Source of the DNA: CALMFG01 sp963674805
Lineage (GTDB): Bacteria; Bacillota; Clostridia; Christensenellales; CALMFG01
Assembly: GCA_963674805.2 (NCBI GenBank)
Contig: CAXXNY010000005.1
Coordinates: forward strand, 310,001 to 374,000
Reading direction: 5' to 3'
DNA: 64,000 nt
Numbering within the stretch: position 1 is the stretch's first letter; each line of letters opens with the position of its first letter. The notes below the pieces were generated by a model. That model did no database searches. It worked only from the letters and a program-made list of their open reading frames with translations, and had not been told where the DNA came from. Both the position numbers and the translations under genes were made by a program. This document shows, in pieces, positions 26,012-34,026 of the stretch.

Positions 26012-26607
26012 AAGCAAATCCGTGTTTTAAAAATTCAAAATACAATTCAATAACCGCCTCGATGGCTTCGGGGCTGGCTTCTTTTTCTTTTGGAAAGAGC
26101 AACGGCTCATAGCTCCGGGTTAAGTGGGACAAGATGTTCTTCACAAAGCCTTTAGGGGAATTTAGTATTGAATTCGCCCTTTAAGTAGGCGATTTCAATC
26201 ATATCCGCTACGCCGCCGTCCAAACGCCAGCCGTGCCTTTCTCTGACCGCTGATTTAACGTGGTCTTCTTCGGCTGCTATCCGCATCGTGAAATGATAAT
26301 AGACCGGCTCGGTGCGCAAAAAACCAATGTCAGCCATGGTTTGTTTTTTTAACATGGTAAAAAAGTCGTCTTCGGGATTGAACCGGTAGGCCGGGTCAAG
26401 CAGTGCGTTGATATAGTCGGTTTTTTTATGGATACTCAGCTCAACAAGATCAAGATAAAGCGCCATTTTATCGGCAAAGTAATGATAGAACGTCCCCTTG
26501 CTGACGTCCGCCTGTTCAATGATATGGTTGAGGGATGCGTCTTCATATCGGCTTGCTGAAAATTCATTAAGACCCGCATCCAGTATCCGCTGCTTTTTCT
26601 CATTCAT
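26001..26607 (-). pseudogene. TetR family regulator, one frameshift near the C-terminus
   Basis: The start is the ATG at 26607-26605 (MNEKKQRILDAGLNEF). The N-terminal helix-turn-helix is typical: ASLNHIIEQADVSKGTFYHYFADKMALYLD. The frame stops at about 26152, but an extra base in the C4 run at 26155-26158 explains this. In the next frame the protein continues PKGFVKNILSHLTRSYEPLL and on to TAG at 26003-26001. The corrected length is about 201 residues, normal for TetR. Its corrected end overlaps the corrected end of the AlgJ-like gene by 11 bases, tail to tail. The ligand and target are unknown. Confidence 0.78.
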
Positions 26608-26663
26608 GATGGTTTTAGTATAGTATATCCGGGGATGAAAAAACCAGAGGGCAGGAAGCGGGC

Positions 26664-26693
26664 AAATAAAAAAAAGCCGCAGGAATATGCGGC
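26664..26693 (-). terminator. Terminator after the solute-binding protein gene (minus strand)
   Basis: On the minus strand AGCCGCA and TGCGGCT form a 7-bp stem with a six-base loop, followed by a run of eight or more T. It separates the solute-binding gene from the TetR gene. Confidence 0.85.
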
Positions 26694-26710
26694 TGGAAAA
26701 ACGAATCCTA

Positions 26711-27638
26711 TTATTTGCCGTATAGAATGCCAAGGTAGTCGCTGCAGGCATTATCAATTTCTAAAGAGTTCTTGCTGTAATCTGTTTCACTGATACCGAG
26801 TTCCTTGAGCAGAAAGTTATCCTCCGCCCATTCGGTCATCAGATTATTGATATATTCCACCATATCCGATTGTCCCTTTGGAATCGCGACCGCAGTTCCG
26901 CTGGCATCTTCATCGGATAGCGCTATGCCCAAGTAGGTAAGGTCGGGGTATTTATCAATGTAGTACCGGGCACGGTAAGACTCCATGCAAATGGCCGCCA
27001 AATAATTGGTCATCAGATTGTCAATCATAATGGTTTCGGTCTCATATGCCTTCATGCGCGGATACCAGATTTGGTCTTTAGCAAGATAATACTGCGTGGT
27101 CCGCCGCAGGGCAACCGACGCGTTTATCCTTGAAGGAGTTAAGGTCGGTGTACTCACCTACAAACTCCTTGTTGATCATGAGCGGATATTCTTCTTTGAA
27201 GTATTCGGTCGAAAAATCAGCATCCAAACGCATTTCATCAGTCGGAGTAATATTGGCTACCGCAAGGTCGTAAAGCCCAAGGTCCAGCCCGATATAGATA
27301 TCGTCGGCTTTTACGTCTTTGATGACCAGATCAACACCCAGATCTTCTGCAACCGCCTTTGCAAGTTCATACTCCGGTCCGCAGTATTCGAACGCACCGT
27401 TAGTACGTTTCACATAAATATATGGAGGATGAGCCGCCTCAACCGCGACGACCAGCTGGCCTCTGTTGATAATATGCGACATAGAGGTTTCGGGTGTTGG
27501 TGCCGGCGTCGGCGCGGGTGTCGGCGTGGGCGTAGGCTCCGGTTCGGGCTCTTTGCCGCATGATGTGAACACAAGCACGGACATCACCAACAGTACTGCC
27601 GCGAGCACTATAATCAGCGGTTTTTTTCTTGTCACCAT
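26711..27638 (-). pseudogene. Extracellular solute-binding lipoprotein (amino acid ABC type), one frameshift
   Basis: The start is the ATG at 27638-27636 behind a GGTGAT site. The signal peptide ends in a lipobox (VFTSC), followed by a Pro-Thr linker (PTPTPTPAPTPAPTP). The domain is a family 3 periplasmic-binding fold: INRGQLVVAVEAAHPPYIY, CGPEYELAKAVAEDLGVDLVI, DIYIGLDLGLYDLAVANITPT. One frameshift near 27100-27108 ends this frame after RVGCPA. The rest continues as TTQYYLAKDQIW and on to the stop at 26711, matching the usual VGxxAGTTQ hinge. Corrected length is about 308 residues. No permease or ATPase partner is adjacent. Confidence 0.82.
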
Positions 27639-27675
27639 TTCAATCACCGTTTTCTTTCTTAAAGTGTCATTAATT

Positions 27676-27703
27676 ATTATATCGGCATACCCATAAAAGT
27701 CAA
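27676..27703 (-). promoter_or_regulatory. Promoter for the solute-binding protein gene (minus strand)
   Basis: On the minus strand TTGACT (27703-27698) and TATAAT (27681-27676) are separated by 16 bases, about 38 bases upstream of the start codon. Confidence 0.7.
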
Positions 27704-27733
27704 CTAAACCAACCGTAGCTTTTTTGTAAACAG

Positions 27734-27761
27734 TTGCATCATTCCACAGTTGTGTTATAGT
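27734..27761 (+). promoter_or_regulatory. Promoter for the small gene at 27790
   Basis: TTGCAT (27734-27739) and TATAGT (27756-27761) are spaced by 16 bases, with the start codon about 30 bases downstream. Confidence 0.5.
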
Positions 27762-27789
27762 ATAAATCAACAACAAGGGAGCATTTGGC

Positions 27790-28044
27790 ATGAAAATTTG
27801 GGCATTGATTAAAAAAAATAATAAGATCGTTTTAGATAAGATACTGGAAAACGACGATATGCGTATCGAAGAACTGATTTTTCTGGCATGCGGAGAATTT
27901 GATATCGGGAAACCGGTGATTTTATCCAAACACGAAACAGAACTGGACGATTTCCGGCGGACAGTATTTTATCCGGCGGATTTTATCGAGCCGGTTATAT
28001 TCGACCGATTTGAAATCGAGATAATTGATGAAGAGAAAATTTAA
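27790..28044 (+). CDS. Small conserved-looking protein, function unknown
   Basis: 84 residues, AAGGGAG site 11-17 bases before the ATG. The sequence is mixed helix and strand (MKIWALIKKNNKIVLDKIL, RRTVFYPADFIEPVIFDRFEIEII) with no membrane segment or metal motif. It precedes the flavin reductase gene by 26 bases and is probably co-transcribed. It is one of the few undamaged genes between 24.4 and 30.3 kb. Confidence 0.6.
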   Translation: MKIWALIKKNNKIVLDKILENDDMRIEELIFLACGEFDIGKPVILSKHETELDDFRRTVFYPADFIEPVIFDRFEIEIIDEEKI

Positions 28045-28070
28045 AATTGAGATAATGAAAGAGGACCATA

Positions 28071-28562
28071 ATGGACGAACGTTTAAAACTATCACAAAAA
28101 GCATTGGAAAGCCTGGATAAGAGTGCGATTTTGGTCAGCGGAGATAAACCAAACCTGATGACCATCGGATGGGGAAGCATCGGTATTATGTGGCGCAAAC
28201 CGGTGATTACCATTCCGGTGCGCTTTTCGCGCTACTCGCATGAATTGATGGAAGCGGGTACCGAATGTACGGTTTGTTTCCCAAAACCCGGCCAGATGGG
28301 CAAGGCCATCTCACTTTGCGGTACAAAGTCGGGCAGAGATGTGGATAAGATAAAAGAACTGAAACTGACAATGGAAGCATCCAAATCTGTCAGTGTCCCG
28401 CATATCGCGGACAGCGGAATCGTGTTTGAATGCCGTATACTATATCGAACGGATTTGGCTGAGCGCGGTTTTGTGGATCGTGAGATTCTGGAAGGGGTTT
28501 ATCCCGAGCGCAACTTCCATACGTTGTATTTTGCGGAGATACTCGAAGCCTATGAAAAGTAA
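28071..28562 (+). CDS. Flavin reductase-like FMN-binding split-barrel protein
   Basis: 163 residues. It matches the flavoredoxin/flavin reductase pattern: AILVSGDKPNLMTIGWGSIG (core N-T-M-T-I-G-W-G type motif), PVITIPVRFSRYSHELM, and CLCGTKSGRDVDK-like SLCGTKSGRDVDKIKE. Such proteins bind FMN and often act in anaerobic electron transfer; the physiological partner is unknown. Intact frame with an RBS-like GAAAGAGG before the ATG. Confidence 0.78.
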   Translation: MDERLKLSQKALESLDKSAILVSGDKPNLMTIGWGSIGIMWRKPVITIPVRFSRYSHELMEAGTECTVCFPKPGQMGKAISLCGTKSGRDVDKIKELKLTMEASKSVSVPHIADSGIVFECRILYRTDLAERGFVDREILEGVYPERNFHTLYFAEILEAYEK

Positions 28563-28689
28563 AAGAGGGTTACAATTCACAGTTTGTTAATTATTTAGTC
28601 GTTTGGAATTCATATTATTGGCGTATAAATAATACAAGAATTAATTTTCTTAACAAAACCATCCCTCTTAAAAATATTTTTCGAAAAAG

Positions 28690-28716
28690 CCACCGCTGAA
28701 GCGGTGGTTTTTTTAT
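28690..28716 (+). terminator. Intrinsic terminator after the flavin reductase gene
   Basis: CCACCGC and GCGGTGG form a perfect 7-bp stem with a TGAA loop followed by about eight T. It lies about 125 bases after the stop, just before the next promoter. Confidence 0.88.
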
Positions 28717-28725
28717 TCTTTTTTA

Positions 28726-28776
28726 TTGACAAAGACATTTCAATCAGGTATATTGTGTATATACTATATATACAAT
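28726..28776 (+). promoter_or_regulatory. Promoter with palindromic GntR (YtrA-type) operator for the ABC operon
   Basis: TTGACA (28726-28731) and TATATT (28749-28754) are spaced by 17 bases. Directly over the -10 end and start site lies a 25-base palindrome at 28752-28776: ATTGTGTATATA, a central C, and TATATATACAAT, with 12-base arms and one mismatch. The GntR gene at 30290 is the last gene of the same transcript and is the likely binder, giving autoregulation of the transporter. Confidence 0.75.
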
Positions 28777-28794
28777 ATAAAGGAGCAGGATCTA

Positions 28795-29662
28795 ATGTCA
28801 ATGCTTACGGTTCAGAAACTGAATAAGCGATATGAGACCTTTCATTTGAAAGATGTGTCGTTCGAATTGGAAAAAGGATATATCATGGGCTTTATCGGCG
28901 CAAATGGTGCAGGAAAAACCACAACGTTAAAGCTGATTTTAAATACAACTAAAGCGGACAGCGGCACAGTCGAGATGCTTGGGCAGCCATTTAAAGAAAA
29001 TGAGATAAAACTAAAGCAGCATATCGGATTTATGTTCGGCGGAACGGATTATTATGCCAAACAATACGCTGAAAAACATCAGCGACGTCATGAAACGTTT
29101 TTATGACCAGTGGGATGATGCGGTTTATTACGGCTATATGAAACGGTTCGGACTCAGCCCGGATAAAAAGTTAAAAGAACTGTCGGACGGCATGCGGGTG
29201 AAATTCTCACTGGTGCTGGCGATGTCACACCATGCCACGCTATTTTTACTGGACGAACCCACCAGCGGGCTTGATCCGGTTGCGCGCGACGACCTGTTGG
29301 AGTTGTTTCAGGAACTGGTTGCGGACGGTGAAAAGAGCATTCTGTTTTCAACGCATATTACGAGCGACCTTGAAAAATGTGCGGATTACATCACCTATAT
29401 CGACAACGGAAGGATCATAGAAAGCCGTTCTAAAGATGACCTGATTCAGGCCTACCGGCTGGTGAAAGGCCCAATGGAGAAATTGGACCAGATTAAGAAG
29501 ATGCTGATTTCGTATAAAACAAATGCATTCGGATTCACCGGACTTATTAAAACAGATGCAATTAAAGAAAAAGACGGATTGGTGCTGGATGCGCCGAACC
29601 TGGAAGAAATCATGATTTATTACGCAAAACAGGAGGGGAAAGATGAAGAATTTACTGTATAA
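28795..29662 (+). pseudogene. ABC transporter ATP-binding protein, one frameshift
   Basis: Start at ATG 28795, nine bases after AAGGAG. Walker A is FIGANGAGKTTTLK at about residues 35-48. Near 29060 an extra base in an AAA run ends the frame early; the rest continues as NNTLKNISDVMKRFYDQW. It then has LKELSDGMRVKFSLVLAMSH (ABC signature variant LSDGM), LFLLDEPTSGLDPV (Walker B) and the H-loop FSTHITSDLE. Corrected, it is about 289 residues. This is the YtrB-like ATPase type paired with a YtrA-like GntR regulator. Its stop overlaps the permease start by 20 bases. Confidence 0.84.
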
Positions 29663-30290
29663 GGAATTTCGCCTGGCGATTAATCCGTTGTTCTATCTGG
29701 TGCCGCTTTTCGGCGCACTGCTTCTGATTCCCAGCTGGGTTTATTTCGTCGCCCTGTCATATGTGTTCTATATCACGATTTCAAATATTTTCGCTACCTG
29801 CAAGTCCCAGAATGATATCGGATTCTCGGTGATGCTGCCCGTCAGAAAGCGTGACATCGTTAAGGCGCGTGTGATTTCAATCGGGGTCATTGAGCTGATA
29901 CATTTTCTGGTGGCGGTGATATTCGGCATCATTAATTTCAAGATGTATAAAGGGCAGAACCAGTTGATGGACCCGAACGCGGCTTTCTTCGGCTTTGTGC
30001 TGATGATGTACGGCCTGTTTAATCTGATTTTCTTCCCGATGTACTATAAAACCGGTATAAGCTGGGTATGCCGGTGATTATTGCGACTTTTGCCGCTTTG
30101 ATTTTTGCGACGGGAGTTGAGTTCTTTGTCTTTTTGGTTCCGTGGGCGCATGCGGCGCTCGACACGCCGGATCCAGCGATGCAGATATGGAAAGCTTGTG
30201 GTGCTTGCGGCTGGCATTGTGATTTTTCTGCTGACCACAACAGCCGGGTATCAAATGGCGGCGAAACGCTTTGAAAAAATAGACATATAA
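29643..30290 (+). pseudogene. ABC-2 type permease, two frameshifts
   Basis: Start at ATG 29643 behind an AGGAGGGG site. The first 135 residues hold four hydrophobic helices (LFYLVPLFGALLLIPSW, YVFYITISNIFATC, ELIHFLVAVIFGI). A missing base near 30056 shifts the frame; the next part reads MPVIIATFAALIFATGVEFF. A second lesion in an AAA run near 30191 shifts again, and the last helix reads KLVVLAAGIVIFLLTTTAGY up to the TAA at 30288-30290. Corrected length is about 215 residues, a normal single-domain permease for the ATPase upstream. The stop overlaps the GntR start. Confidence 0.8.
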
Positions 30291-30664
30291 TGAATATTAT
30301 TATTTCAAACACATCGGACAAGCCGATTTATCAGCAGATATTCGAGCAGGTAAGCGCTCAGATTCTCAAAGGAGAATTGAAAAGCGGCTACTGCCTGCCG
30401 CCGATCAGGACGGCAGCGCTGGAGCTTCGGGTGAGCATCATCACGGTAAAAAAGGCCTGGGAGGAACTGGAGCGCCAGGGGCTGATCTATTCAATGGTCG
30501 GCCGCGGCTGTTTCGTCGCTGACCTTACACAGACGGATGCGGCATCAAAGCGCGACCAGCTGGTCAATGATAAGCTGACAAAGGAAATGAAGTATTATCA
30601 AGAACTCGGTATAACGCTCGAAGAAATGACCGAAAGAATCAGAAAAATATATCAAGAAAAGTAA
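30290..30664 (+). CDS. GntR family regulator, YtrA subfamily
   Basis: 124 residues, the short YtrA length. The winged helix is clear: KPIYQQIFEQVSAQILKGEL, LPPIRTAALELRVSIITVKKAWEELERQGLIYSMVGRGCFV. The C-terminal about 40 residues are a dimerising helix (EMKYYQELGITLEEMTERI) with no separate ligand domain. Unusually it is the last rather than the first gene of the ABC operon, and overlaps the permease stop (TAATG). Probable repressor at the palindrome 28752-28776. Confidence 0.9.
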   Translation: MNIIISNTSDKPIYQQIFEQVSAQILKGELKSGYCLPPIRTAALELRVSIITVKKAWEELERQGLIYSMVGRGCFVADLTQTDAASKRDQLVNDKLTKEMKYYQELGITLEEMTERIRKIYQEK

Positions 30665-30668
30665 TCCA

Positions 30669-30706
30669 AAAAAAAGCGCCTGTATCGGACACGGAGGCGC
30701 TTTTTA
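30669..30706. terminator. Bidirectional terminator
   Basis: AGCGCC (30675-30680) and GGCGCT (30696-30701) form the stem, preceded by A8 and followed by TTTTT. It serves the GntR operon and the convergent phospholipase-like gene. Confidence 0.8.
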
Positions 30707-31558
30707 TTATACGGTTTTTCGCCCGCAAAAATCGGTTCCGTCAAAAAAGCTTAAATATTTTTTGATATCCCGGTCTTTATTTACAAAGGCGTGCGCCGCC
30801 TTTATGACCTTTTCTGAATACTTAATGGCTTTGATGAGGCTGGCTACAAAGTCTGCGTATTCTTTTTGGGTGAAATAAGTCCAGTCATTGGTCTCTTTAT
30901 ATACCAGTGCCATCGGATCAAACTTCACCACTGGCTGTGCAATCTTTGCCAGCAGTTTATATTGTACAGACGGCTGCTGGGTTTTGACCTTAAAGTCCCT
31001 GAAATCCTGCTTCGACTTTTTAATCATCGCCTTGGTCAGTTCCTGGTTATAAAGCGATTTTGCCATAACGATATAAAAATTAATGATGTCATCAGACAGC
31101 GTGAAGTCAAACGGGGCATCCATATCAAAGTCGGCCGCACTCAGACCCTGCGTATCCAACAGATATTGCTTGCCCAGCATAAACTCGATGTTATGATGCA
31201 TTGTCGTCGTGTTCTGCGACTTTTCATAGACAAATGGGTGTACTTCTTTATCGGTGGCATAATGGCTTAAATAGCCGAGGAAATAAGCAAAAAGGGAATC
31301 TGAGTAATGGGCTTTGATGTATTTTAAGCCTTCCTCAAAAAACTCCTCCACTTTTTCAACATGCAGGCGGTCGCCGAATTCCGGAACGTGCTTTCTGTCT
31401 TTAAACAATCCGTAATTATAAAAGAAAAACAGGTCTCCGCCCTGGCACCCCAGCAAAAATTCTTTTTTGCTGCTTTCCAGCAATTGCTTGATATCCTTGT
31501 CGCTTGTCTTTGATATGACATTCTCACCGACAAGGTAGTGAGTGATTAATTCCGGCAT
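30707..31558 (-). CDS. Zinc-dependent phospholipase C-like protein
   Basis: 283 residues from the ATG at 31558, where GGAGGAAG acts as ribosome binding site; an earlier TTG would translate that site. The Zn-PLC pattern is present: PELITHYLVGENV, LLGCQGGDLFFFYNY (G-x-QGxD-like) and YFLGYLSHYATDKEVHPFVY, in which His and Asp would bind zinc, then TMHHNIE. No signal peptide is seen, so it is probably cytoplasmic; many clostridial members of this family are uncharacterised. Substrate unknown. Confidence 0.75.
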   Translation of the reverse strand: MPELITHYLVGENVISKTSDKDIKQLLESSKKEFLLGCQGGDLFFFYNYGLFKDRKHVPEFGDRLHVEKVEEFFEEGLKYIKAHYSDSLFAYFLGYLSHYATDKEVHPFVYEKSQNTTTMHHNIEFMLGKQYLLDTQGLSAADFDMDAPFDFTLSDDIINFYIVMAKSLYNQELTKAMIKKSKQDFRDFKVKTQQPSVQYKLLAKIAQPVVKFDPMALVYKETNDWTYFTQKEYADFVASLIKAIKYSEKVIKAAHAFVNKDRDIKKYLSFFDGTDFCGRKTV

Positions 31559-31603
31559 TTCTTCCTCCAAAACTTGAAAAAATATATATAAGCGTCTGAG
31601 CGC

Positions 31604-32110
31604 TTAAGATTCCTCATAACGGAAACACGACGGTTCATGTGCTGGCTTTAAAAGCCCCAACACGGTCATGATTTCCTGGCACACTGTTTCGCCGACGAAA
31701 GAAAAACCCTTCTCCTTCAGGGCTTTTGAGAGCGAAGCAGGATCATCAAAGCTGTTGATAAAGGTATCAAAGCCTTGTGTTTTTTCTAAAGCAAGCGCCG
31801 CGTTTGCGTTTTTTATGGCGGCTTCAATCTTTCTTCTGTTTCTGATAATGCCCTTATCGCCCAGCAGGCGCTCAATGTCCGTTTCGTCCATGGCAGCGAC
31901 CCGTCTGGTATCAAAATGATAAAATGCGCGGCGGAAATTTTCCCGTTTATGCAGAATCGTGCGCCATGAAAGCCCGGCCTGGAAGAATTCCAGCACCAGC
32001 ACTTCGAAGTACGCGTCCAGTCCGCTGCGCTTTGTGCCGTATTCTTCGTCATGATACGCGACCATTAACGGATCGGATAAGTCTGCCCAGGAACACCGCT
32101 TTTTTTCCAT
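31604..32110 (-). CDS. tag: DNA-3-methyladenine glycosylase I
   Basis: 168 residues from the ATG at 32110-32108. It removes 3-methyladenine from DNA. Family features: RCSWADLSDPLMVAYHDEEYG at the N-terminus, VLEFFQAGLSWRTILHKRENF with the conserved Glu and Trp of the base pocket, and a C-terminal HEPSC. The N-terminal Cys, the His of AYHDEEYG, and the C-terminal His and Cys match the zinc-snap ligands known in the E. coli enzyme. An upstream in-frame Met is possible but lies in AT-rich promoter-like sequence. Confidence 0.93.
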   Translation of the reverse strand: MEKKRCSWADLSDPLMVAYHDEEYGTKRSGLDAYFEVLVLEFFQAGLSWRTILHKRENFRRAFYHFDTRRVAAMDETDIERLLGDKGIIRNRRKIEAAIKNANAALALEKTQGFDTFINSFDDPASLSKALKEKGFSFVGETVCQEIMTVLGLLKPAHEPSCFRYEES

Positions 32111-32179
32111 GAAGTCATTATATATAAAATAAAACAAAAAAACAAATAAATTTCAGCCGAAGATTGACAGCGGTTTTGG

Positions 32180-32208
32180 TTTAAAATCAGGTGGATATAA
32201 GGTATAAT
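32180..32208 (+). promoter_or_regulatory. Promoter for the hisC-like gene
   Basis: A perfect TATAAT lies at 32203-32208 with TTTAAA 17 bases upstream. It sits 25 bases before the preferred start codon at 32233. Confidence 0.5.
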
Positions 32209-32232
32209 AGCGTCATCTGAATGGAGAACGAT

Positions 32233-33294
32233 ATGAAAGACCTACTGAGTAAAAAGACAAGAGAGATTGTCCCGTATGTTGCCGGTGAACAGCCGAAGGG
32301 GACAGACATCGTTAAGCTGAACACCAATGAAAGCCCTTATGCACCCTCACCGCGCGTCTTTGAGGCGGTCAGTTCGGTAAACGGAGAAATCTTAAGAAAG
32401 TATCCCGAACCTGCTGGCGGTGCATTCCGGGAAGCGGCGGCAGCGCTGTGCAATGTGAAGGTATCCCAGATTTTCTGCGGCAACGGCAGCGACGAAGTGC
32501 TGGCGTTCGCGTTTCAGGCGTTTTACGGCCCTGAGCGCGGACTGACTGCGCCGGATATCACCTACAGTTTTTATCCCGTATGGGCGAGCCTTTATGATAT
32601 TCCGTACAGGACGATTCCGTTAAACGACCGCTTTTTGGTGAATGTTGAAGCGTTTTTCGGGCTTGATACCGGAGTGGTGATTGCAAACCCGAATGCGCCG
32701 ACAGGCATTGCACTGACAAAGAAAGAAATTGAGCTGATTTTAATAAACAATCCGAACCATGTGGTCATTCTGGATGAAGCCTATGTGGGCTTTGGCGGTG
32801 AATCAGCGATTGACATGGTTTCAGAATATGATAATCTGTTGGTGGTGCGTACATTGTCAAAGGCGCAGAGCCTGGCCGGAATCCGTGCCGGATATGCGGT
32901 CGGCAGCGAAGCCCTGATTGACGGAATGATGCGGATTAAGGACAGCGTGAATTCTTATCCGGTAAACCGGATGACCAGCGAAGCGGCTGCGGCTGCATTA
33001 AGAGACGGCCAATATTATCGGATGATCGCTGACAGGATCATGAAAACACGGACTTGGACAACGGATACGCTAAGAAGCTTGGGCTGTACGGTACCGGACA
33101 GTAAAGCGAATTTTGTTTTTGCAGCGCCTCCGGAAGGCATTACGGCTAAGCAGGTCTTTGAAACATTAAAGGAAAATAAAATTTATGTCCGCTGGTTTAA
33201 TCTGCCGCGGATCGATAATTATTTAAGAATCTCAATTGGCACGGATGAGCAGATGGAAAAGCTGGCAGCGTGTCTGAAAAAGATGCTGAATTAA
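32233..33294 (+). CDS. hisC: Histidinol-phosphate / aromatic aminotransferase (HisC family)
   Basis: 353 residues from the ATG at 32233, which has GGAGAA five bases upstream; the ATG at 32221 would leave almost no leader. It is a PLP fold-type I enzyme: LNTNESPYAPSPRV, CGNGSDEVLAFAF, ANPNAPTGIAL, VILDEAYVGFG and the PLP lysine in RTLSKAQSLAGIRAGYAVG. HisC enzymes convert imidazole acetol-phosphate, and many also transaminate phenylpyruvate and 4-hydroxyphenylpyruvate. No other histidine gene is in the window, but a complete Phe/Tyr pathway starts 2.4 kb downstream, so an aromatic role is reasonable inference. Confidence 0.88.
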   Translation: MKDLLSKKTREIVPYVAGEQPKGTDIVKLNTNESPYAPSPRVFEAVSSVNGEILRKYPEPAGGAFREAAAALCNVKVSQIFCGNGSDEVLAFAFQAFYGPERGLTAPDITYSFYPVWASLYDIPYRTIPLNDRFLVNVEAFFGLDTGVVIANPNAPTGIALTKKEIELILINNPNHVVILDEAYVGFGGESAIDMVSEYDNLLVVRTLSKAQSLAGIRAGYAVGSEALIDGMMRIKDSVNSYPVNRMTSEAAAAALRDGQYYRMIADRIMKTRTWTTDTLRSLGCTVPDSKANFVFAAPPEGITAKQVFETLKENKIYVRWFNLPRIDNYLRISIGTDEQMEKLAACLKKMLN

Positions 33295-33304
33295 GGAGAA
33301 AAAC

Positions 33305-33673
33305 ATGGAAGGTAGTGAACAAACAGTGATGCAAAGCGGTCTGTTATGGGATACTGTTCCGGCATGGCTGGTGTTTATGCTTGTCGGCGTCATAGCGGCA
33401 TTGGTTTTAATCGGCGTGATTAAACGCAAAGGGGTGCCTTTTTTGGGGATTATCATTGTCGTAATTATTGTCATTTTATTATTCACCAACGGCGGCAATA
33501 TTAACTGGAAGGAATGGCGCGACAAGCTCTTTAATCAAAACGCTGTAACAACAGAAGAGCCTGCGGCTACCGGTGAGCCAACTGAACCGCCGGAGGGTGC
33601 GGAAGACGAGATAACAACGTCTGAAGATACCTGGATTCAAATTGCGCTAAAGAATTTATTTAATAAAGATTAA
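33305..33673 (+). CDS. Small two-helix membrane protein, function unknown
   Basis: 122 residues, AAGGAG site before the ATG, 10 bases after hisC. Two membrane helices at about residues 20-39 (AWLVFMLVGVIAALVLIGVI) and 44-61 (GIIIVVIIVILLF), then a polar acidic tail rich in Thr, Glu and Pro. The first helix begins PAWLVFMLVG, very like PEWLVFVIAG in the next gene, so the two may be distant paralogues. Confidence 0.6.
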   Translation: MEGSEQTVMQSGLLWDTVPAWLVFMLVGVIAALVLIGVIKRKGVPFLGIIIVVIIVILLFTNGGNINWKEWRDKLFNQNAVTTEEPAATGEPTEPPEGAEDEITTSEDTWIQIALKNLFNKD

Positions 33674-33700
33674 GGCTTATATGGAAAGAGAGGAACCAAT

Positions 33701-33985
33701 ATGAATAAAAACCTGACCATACCGTCTGAAATCGAAATACCTGAAGCAGTGGCGGATAAACTGCCGGCTGGGATGCCGGAGTGGCTGGTGTTTGTGATTG
33801 CGGGTTTTGCGCTCGCACTCATTATCTACCTGCTGGTTAAAATCGGCGACGTTATCTTCAAGGTGGCGTTGGCGGTCGTGACCGTTGTTGTCGTTTACCT
33901 GCTGATTGCGGGTAAAGTGGATATTCCGGTTTTAACGCCGTTCTTCAGGACACTGGCGGATGTGATTACCGGATGGTTTTCCTAA
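33701..33985 (+). CDS. Small two-helix membrane protein, function unknown
   Basis: 94 residues, with GAGAGGAACC before the ATG. A polar N-terminus (NLTIPSEIEIPEAVADKLPAG) leads to helix 1 at about 28-47 (WLVFVIAGFALALIIYLLVK) and helix 2 at about 52-70. The WLVF motif at the start of helix 1 is shared with the preceding protein. No known domain recognised. It ends the hisC transcript just before a terminator. Confidence 0.6.
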   Translation: MNKNLTIPSEIEIPEAVADKLPAGMPEWLVFVIAGFALALIIYLLVKIGDVIFKVALAVVTVVVVYLLIAGKVDIPVLTPFFRTLADVITGWFS

Positions 33986-33997
33986 GTAAAACGAATA

Positions 33998-34026
33998 AAA
34001 AAAACGGGGCGAAAGCCCCGTTTTTA
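33998..34026. terminator. Bidirectional terminator between hisC unit and dapL
   Basis: AACGGGGC (34003-34010) and GCCCCGTT (34015-34022) form a perfect 8-bp stem with a GAAA tetraloop, A-rich on the left and TTTTT on the right. It touches the dapL stop codon. Confidence 0.9.

Noticed and set aside
27466..27563. Simple Gly-Val or Arg-rich repeats in frames opposite the solute-binding gene
   Set aside because: They are the reverse reading of the Pro-Thr linker of the lipoprotein; the same explains the repeats opposite the CapA linker at 44890-44960.
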